From Argopecten irradians (taxonomy: Eukaryota > Mollusca > Bivalvia > Pectinida > Pectinidae): DNA of 64,000 nucleotides. The notes below the pieces were generated by a model, which was not told where the DNA came from, did no database searches, and saw only the letters and a program-made list of their open reading frames with translations. The stretch covers positions 37,078,053-37,142,052 of the forward strand of contig NC_091147.1 of assembly GCF_041381155.1 (NCBI RefSeq). The letters run 5' to 3'. This document shows, one piece after another, positions 55,726-64,000 of this stretch; the first letter of the stretch is position 1, and every line of letters begins with the position of its first letter. The position numbers and the translations under genes are program-made.

Positions 55726-56394
55726 GAGAGGAAGTATAATAGATACTATATGCATATACCTACATGTATATTTTTAATAGCTTTCCACGGAAAAAATAAA
55801 CTACAATTAAATTACAAACCATGAAGACTGTTGGGAAGCTTTACGGTCGCCATAAATATGACATCGATAAATATGGTGCAATATTTGTTAATTAAATAAG
55901 CCATGGAGTGTTATTGTAACGGACTAGTACTGGTGATTTAACGTTGATATGACATAGGTACTCCTCTGAAATACCCGGTTGTGTCTATTCTCTTTCACTC
56001 CGAATCTATCTATGTATTTTCAATACTAAAGTTACTTCAAGATTTTTTTCATTTTAGTGCAAACAAAATAAAAAATATAATATTAAATCTTTCAATTTAA
56101 AATATCGTTGACAAGTTGAATCATGAATTCAAATTTTGTCTTTTAGAAATTGAGGAGTCAAGAAGTATCCATACTTTTCTTAAAGATTGCTTTCAATTTT
56201 CATATAATGTACTGCATGTAGGAATGTAATGTAAATCTTTAATCATATATCAGCAAATAAAATATTCAACAAATACTGTACCAATGGGATGAAAAAATAT
56301 AAAGTTACTGTGGAACCATCTTTTGTGTTCTTTCTGAATTTGACAATATTTCCCGCCAAAGGTCGAAATGTAAATATAAGGAATGATTGTTATT

Positions 56395-56520
56395 GTTTGT
56401 TGTTTACTGGTGTGTAAACTGCATTTTTTGTACAGATATTTCAACATGACGCGCGTTAGCGCGTCGTTTAAAATATCTGTACAAAAAATGCAGTTTACAT
56501 GCCGGTAAACAACAAACAAT
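56395..56520. mobile_element. Family C hairpin MITE (about 120 bp)
   Basis: A near-perfect inverted repeat: TGTAAACTGCATTTTTTGTA on the left and its complement on the right, around ACGCGCGTTAGCGCGTC. Other copies: 6927-7044 and a decayed one at 5877-5990. Confidence 0.88.
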
Positions 56521-57438
56521 AAAAACCATTCCTTAAATGAACTTGGATTCTATTCTGATATATGTTTATTTCCTAAGCCAGAAACATATGCGGTGACAGA
56601 TATTGTTCATACAGAGTAGTACGTTTTACTATGAGATTGTCCAGGGATGGATATACCGATAAATGAAAGTAACCCCTGTAATATCGAGGATGATTCATCT
56701 AAAAATCAATATGTACGTGACCAAGTAACGTTGGCGTAATAGTCTTACTGGCGAAGATCTGAAGTTCAAAGTTCATATCATTGAATTCAATGTTTAATTG
56801 AAATCAGCTATGTTTAAGTTGTTGATGTAAAACCATGAGGTCTTTTTTTTTCTTTTGGAATAAAAATGTAATAACGGCAACGAGAAGTAATAAATTAAAA
56901 TGGAATACTTTATATATGTATCTTCCAGGGTGCGACCCCGGAGTTTAAAAGTGATATGGAAATTGTGGAAGCACAAAGGGTATATACTGCAGAATGATCA
57001 GAATAATTTTATCCCTTTCAATCCGGCATCGGATATGTATTCTGACGAGAGTTTGGTTGTCTCCGGGACATATTTTGAACAGGATTATCTCCCTTATATT
57101 GACAATAAATTTGTTGATTTTCATAAATTCATTTTTTTAACTTCTTTTTTACGCATGTCTCATTAAGAGACAAGGACGGATATCATGTCAGTATCGATAC
57201 TTCATATCCATATTTTCGTACTTTCACTTTCAATATAATAACACAACTGATATTCGACTCGATATTGATTTTATTCAGTCAAGTAAAATTATTCTGTTTT
57301 AATAGATTAAAACGCAAGGTACAATTCAATGTATACTAGAAAAGTGTTTGTTACAAAAATAAAAAGTTATTACTTAGCTAAAACAATATTCTATGTTGTT
57401 AATAGTTTACAAACTATAAAATATTTAAAGTATGTTAA

Positions 57439-57835
57439 AGGCCCACTACCTTTCCGAAACGGCTTATAATTATTAAAATGGGAATGTAAAACGAGACCGA
57501 TAATTTTGAAGAGTCACAAAAATTATTAACTTACCATTAATACTACACGTATCATCACCTTATGAACAATTTTATTAAATAAAATGTTAATTTTCATAAC
57601 GCGGGTCGTTTTATGTTTCCCGCCGTCGTCCTAAATACTGCGCGGTAGTTGACTATAGCTGCGCCAGGCGGCAATACAGCGAAATGGCTCTCCTCTGTTT
57701 TCATATATATACGGGAGAAACCATGCATATTTTTGGTGTTGTTACCTCATCTTATGTCATCGATTTATATTTTCTGATGTTATAAATGTTTTAACGAAAC
57801 CTTTATGTTTTACTGCGGAAAGGCAGTGGGCCTTT
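57439..57835. mobile_element. Family D MITE (about 400 bp, terminal AAAGGCCCACTACCTTTCC)
   Basis: Begins AAAGGCCCACTACCTTTCCG and ends GGAAAGGCAGTGGGCCTTTA. Copies at 34031-34446 (opposite orientation) and 44022-44303 share GGGAA-GT-AAACGAGA-CGATAAT and a CATGCATATNTTTGGTGTTG core. Confidence 0.85.
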
Positions 57836-59262
57836 AACAAAATCATTACCAAACAAGCAACGACAATTGTGACATATTTTTCAATAACATTTTTTTTTTT
57901 TTTTCAAATTGCCGAATCAAACGGAAATGATATACTCTAGTTGCCTTACTCTACATAACCACATATTTTACTTATTTACAAAATATATTATGCATAGTTT
58001 TTAATACGCCTCTTTTACATGTATACAGCTGTATATATTATTTTACAAATAGAGAATAAAAACACATTCGGCAAAAATATTTTCAAACTTTCAAATATTA
58101 TCTTAAAATGAAAATCTATTGTCATCACCAAATTTTAAAATCATTCAAATATTGGCACACAAAATAAGAACAGTTAATGAATTCATTGAATAATCAACCG
58201 TTCAGCCAAAGTTACTGGTACAGTTTGATTAAAGGATAGATGTTAAAAGAACAGCTTCTATCAGAAATTCTGCTTTGGAGCTCCACACATCTACATGTAA
58301 TGGTTTGAAATGTTGTAACATATGTTAGTAATACCCCAGGTTTGTAGAAAACACGTAATATATATATATGATCTTCAACGAGTATTCATTTCATAAATTG
58401 TATCTAGGAGTGTAAGAAACAAGATCAAGAATGGGTTTTCTTTTTTTCGAACCAAGGCGAGTAAAACTCACATTCTCAAAACCAGTTTTATAAAATTTAC
58501 TTTAAAGATACCTTTTATATTTTATTTTGTCAAAAACAAACATAACGGCCATTCTTAAAATCTACCGTACTAAACACAAGACAATTTCACAATTTGTAGA
58601 CTTGCCGTATAACTTTCCTATAAAACGACCTTATATGTGTATGTGAAAAAAATAATGTATTGCTGTGAATTTGTTATTTTATACGGTTCACTTTTATTGC
58701 CTAGTAGGTAAGAGATATAAAACAAACACGATAAAATGCATAAAACTGTTTTAAATAGTTAGTATAACCATTACTTTGCTACATTATCAGTAATAAGCAC
58801 CAATTGTAGCTCTAAAGACGACATCATTATCTCCTAAAAGATTTTTGAGCTACAATATTGCACCTAATGTGATAAAAGTATTCCGTCTTTGCATATTACA
58901 GAGATGTATTTTTGCATCTACATCATCGAAAGTGATAAGAAATTCCATTAAAATAATAAATTCGTAAATGGAATTGAAATCGCGAAATTTTTTAGCCGCC
59001 AAAGAAAGTTGGTTTAAAATATCCGCAATTTTACTGGTCTTAGATCTTTCTCTCTCGCTCTATGGTACAAGGTACACGAGATCTTTGCACGTGCTCATGC
59101 TTAAACTTGCGGTAAGAGAATCATTCACCCTGTTTGGGGTGAGACAGGAGATCTCAATCCTCCCTGATTAAGCTATCAAACACCCGACAAACCCTCGTAT
59201 TTGACAACTTAAAATCTTACCCCTCGATTGAGATTCACCCATAAGGACGTGAAAGAATTCTT

Positions 59263-59411
59263 TCAAACCTCCCTTTCAATGACAGTATTTGTCATATCGT
59301 GTTTCACAGCAGCTTTATCAAACAACACAACTAAAATGGCCGCTGCCAGTGATGTTGCACCCATGAAATGAAAGGTAGCGTGGTACTCATTTGTGCTGTC
59401 TCGGAGGTATC
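59263..59411 (-). CDS. MCT-B last exon (helix 12 and C-terminus)
   Basis: Acceptor CTCATTTCAG|GATACC; the frame ends in TGA at 59265-59263. The start GYLRDSTNEYHATFHFMGA matches the G-x-L-x-D-x-T-x-x-Y-x-x-x-F-x-x-x-G segment before the last helix in SLC16 proteins. A possible AATAAA (58698-58693, minus strand) lies about 565 nt downstream and is not a firm polyadenylation call. Confidence 0.84.
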
Positions 59412-62400
59412 CTGAAATGAGAAGTTTTAACAAAATTGAGTTAACACATAATGTTGAATTAAAGAAAAAGAAAAGAGGCAGTAGTAATAAATTGGCAAAG
59501 ATATCCATGAGCCTTAACAACTGGTAATAAGTACATCGTGCAAAGCTATGCTTATACTCTCAAGCTTTCCTAAAATAATATTGACCTTAAATCGTCTGTT
59601 TTGATTAGAATATACTATGCCGCTCACCGAAAGATGTCTTCATGCAAAATATTATGCTTATCACTAAGGGCTAAAGATTGCCCACAACATTTTTGTTTAA
59701 ATATCTTTATATTTTAGCCAAACCAATATATCCTCAAATTTTCAAAACCAGGAACACAAAAGGAACGCTTTTGGGGAATAACCGCGAAATATTACATCAC
59801 ATATTTCATATTGGGTTTGTTTCGCTGGGTTTATTTTTGTTGTATTCCCAGTTTTCCTGAAATCCGATAATTCATTACCCCAGCGAGATATTTTGAATTC
59901 CATTATCTTTATACAGATGGTAATACTGCATATAAAGGAACTAGTGTACCGCGAAATTATAACTTCATGTATATGTTCTGTTAACAAAACCGCGAAATAC
60001 TGTACTGTTGTTAAATTTCGCGGACGTAGAAATTCGCGATTTATTGTTAGACATTATTCGCAGGAGTTTATTTTCGAAAATTATCTTTGAAAGCGTTATT
60101 TAGACGAAAGGCTAAATGTAAAACCTGGTAAAAATGTAAAACCACGATTTTGAAAATTTCGCGAGGTAATAAACTTCATGAATTTGGGTGGATCCTCGAA
60201 TTCAGCGAAATTAAAAACCCCGCGAATATTAGCAACTGTACATCATGCGCCCCTCGAATTAAAAGCGCAATAGGGTAACGTTAAGACACTTACCAAGGAT
60301 TGGAATAATTCCAGATACAAAAGATCCTTTGAGTAATATCATAACTGCCATGCCGGTTGGAAACATGTCACGTCCAATAGAGGTGGATAGAATTGGAGGA
60401 AACACTACAAATATGATCCCAGATGTTAGACCGTAGGACGTTGAGAACAGAACGAGTGACCAATACGTCCGATAAAAAGGGGTCAGTTGCATAATGACCC
60501 CAGCTATTACTTGGGTAACCATAGCAATTTGTTGTCTCCTCACCCATGGCAGGTCTGCTATATAACCACAAACGACACGTCCTGAAATACAAATCATGAA
60601 ATTTATTTCAGAATATAAACTTTATCTATTTCACATCAATTGCGAAACAAGTCGAATAAATTTTGGTGGCCCGGATATCAGAGCGAGAGAGGTCTTAAAG
60701 TGGGAAGAAACCGGAGTGCCCGGAGAAAACCTAGGCGATATGGCAGGTTACACCTTATCTTTTCACGTTCGTGCCGTAGATCGAACAACGGCCAGCAGGT
60801 AAAAGCGAGTGGCTTCATAATTTTAAACGGGAATTATGAGTTGAAAGTGACAGTGGAAAGAAGCGTAATGGAATTCAGTTAAAGAGCTATAAGTCACGAG
60901 CGTTAGATAACAATATTTCGCCCGTTGTCAGTATAATGTGACTGAGTGGAGTGTGTTGCTTGGTGTTTTCGACAGCATGTTTCAGTGATATAGCACTATA
61001 AAAAGGACAATTTACAGAAAAAGTTGCTAACGTGATCTTCATTTGTTGAAGGTATGCTGTGTCATCCACTATACAAGAACACACAACACGAATATACCGC
61101 AGTCACTAAAAACACACACCCGCACTTCATACACGCTACACACCACATACATGGTAGGCCGTCCTTACATGACCCTTGCTGTTAATAGGACGCTAATTCT
61201 TGATTAAAGGTAAGGTCAAGTCGCGACGAAAGTCATGAAAATTACTTCCAATAAGATAGAACAGAAACCTTATGACTTAATTTACTCACCCACAAAGGAA
61301 CATATATTTTGAATAGAGACAAGAATGGCTATCTTCGAGTTGGACACTCCTCTGTCTTTGGCGAAAGAAGGCGAGAAAAGATGTGCCGTCTCGGCACCTA
61401 CACTACCCAGGCAGTATATTGGTATAAGTAAAAGGAAATATCTATTTTTCCACAGTTTTGGGCTAAACATTTGCCATGATTTACATTCATTAAGTAGACA
61501 TTTCATCGAACATGACACAGCCGATGACTTAACAGATTCGCTGTCCTTCGGACCATGTCTTACTATCTCCTGTGAAAGGTTCGTAAAATCGCCAATACTT
61601 AAATACCTATAAATATGATTTTCTGAATAAGCATTGATTACATCCGTGCCTAATGTGTTAATATGGTTAACACTTTGATTTATATCTTTAATAGGATGCA
61701 CTGTGTGTTTAGGTGATGAGAGATCTGGGGCTGACACACTTGTTGCGTTTTTGCAATAGCCAGAAAGCAAGGCTAAAGATTGTTGTGTTGAATGAAAGTC
61801 ACCGTATACAGTAGACAAGCCATTTTTTTGACTATGTCTTGCTTGCGACGTCTCTTTTTTTAATTGATTGATATCAGTACCCCCTTTCAGTTTGTTTCCC
61901 CTTGCCTTTTGCAGTTTTTGATAGAACTCTATTGGTCGTAGTAAACATGCTGGCGGGAGACAATTCAGCAGTACACCAGCCGTCAGCAGTAAGGCTCCTT
62001 CTAGTCTGTATTCATCCAGGATATACCTAATTAGCGGCGGTAATGCTATGCCTCCTAAGGCATAACCAGACATTAGAACACCATTAGCGAATCCTAGACG
62101 CCCGTGGAAGTATCTCCCGATTAAGACAATGGCTGTAGGATATACCAAAGCCATCCCTAGTCCTGGGGAAAAAAAGAAAATTTAATATTTATTTATTTGA
62201 TGTAATTTTTAGTAACAAATTTAATTTCTAGACGAAAAGAAAAAATACAATTGTATAGTGAATTTTGGTTTGTTTTCATACTAAATCCGACCTACTGATG
62301 GCAGATTCTTTTTCTTCATACTACTATAATTAATTTTTATTTGTTTTCATACAGTTGTGTGACCGCACAACGTTCCAAAAACTGCGTGCTCACATCGTCC

Positions 62401-63826
62401 GCATATCGTGCATACATGTACATCGTGCGCACATCTGTGCGGTTCGGATCGCACACCGCACATCGTGCATTTATGTACCTGTTATCGTGTGCGCATTTTT
62501 ATCTGTGCGGTGTGGAGATCGCAACACCGACACAAAAGACTGTTTTAGTGTCACATACACTGGGAAATAAAATATCATGTACTGCACATAGTAACCACTA
62601 AAACTCTGCATGCATTTTTATGTACTGCACATGTCACATGCATTTATATACATGCACTGCACATGTACAGTGTACATATGTATGTGAGGATACAGGTATA
62701 CACTGTACCTGCATACACGTAATTATAAATGACCTGTGAACTGTAAACTATAGGCACAAAAAAGGCACGCAAAATAACTCAGTTTGCAATATCTGACTAC
62801 ATCTCTCCCCTGCTTACCGCTTAGTATACTTTGTGTGAGAATGAGTAGTTCAAAATTATGTACTAATGAGCCCAATCCGAATCCAGCCACCGTAACAAGG
62901 ATTCCCGCCATCTGACAAGTCCGGATGCTGCAGTGACGTAACAGTGACGTCATAACGGGGACCGCTGCAAACATAGAATATATTAAATGATCATTTATCA
63001 TTTTCATAGACTGCCTTATCAAACGCCGTCATATATGTTTTCCTGATTTAATATTCCATCTTTGCATAGCATAGAGTTACCTTCCTTGCGGGTGTGTATC
63101 GATTGTGACGTCATTATCATGTGAACTACATTCAAGTCGTTCTTTCTGTAAAGTATGGCGTTACGCTTCGCAAACACATGACGTCACAATCAATGCCTAC
63201 CCGCAAAAAGCAGATAAATATGTACTTGAAAAATACAGAATAGCTTTTGAAAAATTCGTCGTTCGTGTGTGAAAAGGTATAGTAAAGACTCAACTGGGTT
63301 ATGCAAATTCGACGTGGGTTCCACACAAGATTAAGGATGTCCATAGCAGCAGTGCAGAGAAGGGCAATCTATCAACGCTGTCGTATCGAACAACATGATT
63401 GAAATTTTCTAGTAGCGAACTTTTTTTTGTGATAGAAAGGCATGTGCATTCCTTGTATAGATGTTCAGCATCGATAACCGTCGTGGTCAAGTCGACGGCC
63501 GTTTTGCTATTACCATTGAAGTTAGGTACACTATATTAAGTCCGATATCATTAGTGAAAGAAAGTACTACAGCTTTATAAAAACCATTGCTCAGTAGTCT
63601 AACAGATTGGTTTCATAGTATAGTTTTCAATTTTTCTTTTTATATACAAAACATTTTTGAAATTGGCAAACAATAAACGTACTTAGTATACAAAAGAAGG
63701 CGAATTGTAGCGAGGATATAAGCGAGGTGGTGGAGACAGTGCTGTCATAAACTTCCAGGATCTCCACGTAGAATAATCCAAAGCTCTTAAAGACTCCGGC
63801 GTACAGTGTTGTGATGAGGGTAGTGG
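59263..63826 (-). CDS. MCT-B: SLC16-like monocarboxylate transporter, exons 2 to last (5' exon outside window)
   Basis: Five exons join in phase: 63826-63683, 62964-62818, 62162-61290, 60581-60294 and 59411-59263 (stop TGA). All internal introns are phase 1. The visible part is about 534 codons. A first exon like that of MCT-A (about 54 codons) would bring it near 587 aa, a normal MCT size. The order fits the major facilitator fold: helices 1-2 (AGVFKSFGLFYVEI), helices 3-4, then the second SLC16 motif region (GRYFHGRLGFANGVLMSG). A long hydrophilic loop of about 130 residues separates the two six-helix halves, followed by helices 7-12 with GRVVCGYIADL, a GR-x-x-x-G-x-x-x-D loop motif typical of MFS carriers. 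The protein should sit in the plasma membrane as a proton-linked or passive solute carrier. Substrate cannot be assigned from sequence. Confidence 0.85.
60294..60581 (-). CDS. MCT-B exon 5 (helices 8-11)
   Basis: Acceptor TTGTATTTCAG|GAC, donor CTTG|GTAAGTG, 288 nt. It encodes GRVVCGYIADL and four hydrophobic stretches including WSLVLFSTSYGLTSGIIFVV. An upstream in-frame ATG at 60597 is intronic. Confidence 0.85.
60590..60820 (-). mobile_element. tRNA-derived SINE (minus orientation), MCT-B intron
   Basis: Shares GAAACCGGAGTGCCCGGAGA, GTGCCGTAGATCGAACAACG (decayed box B) and the 3' tail TTCACATCAATTGCGAAACA with 10775-11012. The 3' tail starts only about 10 nt upstream of exon 5's acceptor. 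Confidence 0.8.
61290..62162 (-). CDS. MCT-B exon 4 (helices 4-7 and central loop)
   Basis: Acceptor CCCCAG|GACTAGGG, donor GTGG|GTGAGT, 873 nt with no in-frame stop. It encodes GLGMALVYP, the YF-x-x-R-x-x-x-ANG-x-x-x-SG motif, two further helices, a hydrophilic Ser/Lys-rich central loop, then NRYFLLLIPIYCLGSV starting the second half. The loop between halves is cytosolic in this family and varies most between paralogues. Confidence 0.87.
62818..62964 (-). CDS. MCT-B exon 3 (membrane helices 3-4)
   Basis: Acceptor TTTGCAG|CGG, donor AGCG|GTAAGC, phase 1 at both ends, 147 nt. It encodes CSIRTCQMAGILVTVAGFGL and LLILTQSILSG, matching the helix 3 and helix 4 part of the fold, where SLC16 proteins usually have cytosolic Arg between helices 2 and 3. 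Confidence 0.82.
63053..63243. mobile_element. Family A MITE copy, MCT-B intron
   Basis: From ATTCCATCTTTGCATAGCAT to AAAATACAGAAT; both TGACGTCA motifs intact. Confidence 0.85.
63683..63826 (-). CDS. MCT-B exon 2 (membrane helices 1-2)
   Basis: The acceptor is CTTGTTGTAG|CC and the donor is CTAA|GTACGT. The reading enters with phase 1 and encodes TTLITTLYAGVFKSFGLFYV and onward, the classic helix 1 to helix 2 segment of SLC16 proteins. An upstream in-frame ATG at 63866 lies before the acceptor and is not taken as the start, because the family always has a D-x-G-W-x-W segment first. Confidence 0.82.
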   Translation of the reverse strand, partial: PLPSSQHCTPESLRALDYSTWRSWKFMTALSPPPRLYPRYNSPSFVY

Positions 63827-64000
63827 CTACAACAAGTAGAATAGATGTTACTGAGTCTATTATCATAGTGTGTCAAAAATGGGACAAATGTCACAGGGGA
63901 TATTATTTTAGCGAATCATAATTTCGCGTTATGTCTAAGTTATGTAAAAGTACATGTAATCTACCTATTGATACTATATGGCGAATAAGACCACACTGAT

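Larger units (their letters stand above)
51554..59262. other. Intergenic region between MCT-B and the cadherin-like gene
   Basis: No credible exon. It contains a SINE, family-A, B, C, D and F elements and the 53.3-54.0 kb duplication. The 128-codon minus frame at 54984-54598 resembles nothing and lacks splice support. Confidence 0.6.

Overview
This is animal nuclear DNA: AT-rich, intron-dense and full of short non-autonomous transposable elements. Protein-coding signal appears as short exons with GT/AG boundaries, all on the minus strand. The proteins are an IgGFc-binding-domain membrane protein with a C-terminal module I associate with mollusc proteins, a cadherin-repeat membrane protein, and two SLC16-type transporters. 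Together with tRNA-derived SINEs carrying a CCGGAGTACCCGGAG core and the many hairpin MITEs, this suggests a mollusc, probably a bivalve. The species cannot be named from the sequence.

Layout, in minus-strand (transcription) order. (1) 63826-59263: five exons of a monocarboxylate-transporter-like gene (MCT-B); its first exon lies beyond the right edge. (2) 51501-21586: a 16-exon gene whose exon phases all join and sum to exactly 848 codons (847 aa). It encodes a signal peptide, an unfamiliar N-terminal beta-rich region, about six cadherin-type repeats, a Thr-rich stalk, one membrane helix and a 24-residue basic tail. (3) 16250-11973: a four-exon gene (558 aa) with signal peptide, IgGFc-binding domain, short Cys cluster and a C-terminal membrane helix; exon 3 is uncertain. 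(4) 4797-4635: only the first exon of a second monocarboxylate-transporter gene (MCT-A), which continues off the left edge.

The most unusual structure is inside the cadherin-like gene. Eight tandem arrays lie at or within about 70 nt of its exon boundaries. At least five contain a copy of the adjacent splice junction: about 123 copies of a 46-bp unit at the exon 15 acceptor, about 28 copies of a 50-bp unit at the exon 10 donor, a 67-bp array at the exon 8 acceptor, a 37-bp array at the exon 8 donor, and decayed copies of the exon 3 donor. The gene therefore carries long runs of decoy splice sites. Some predict in-frame mini-exons (12 aa) or exon extensions (24 aa).

Intergenic and intronic DNA holds at least seven dispersed inverted-repeat families, several SINE copies, microsatellites and minisatellites. 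No rRNA, true tRNA, CRISPR or prokaryotic feature was found. The gene products are a transporter pair and two cell-surface proteins; the sequence gives no evidence that they act in one pathway.
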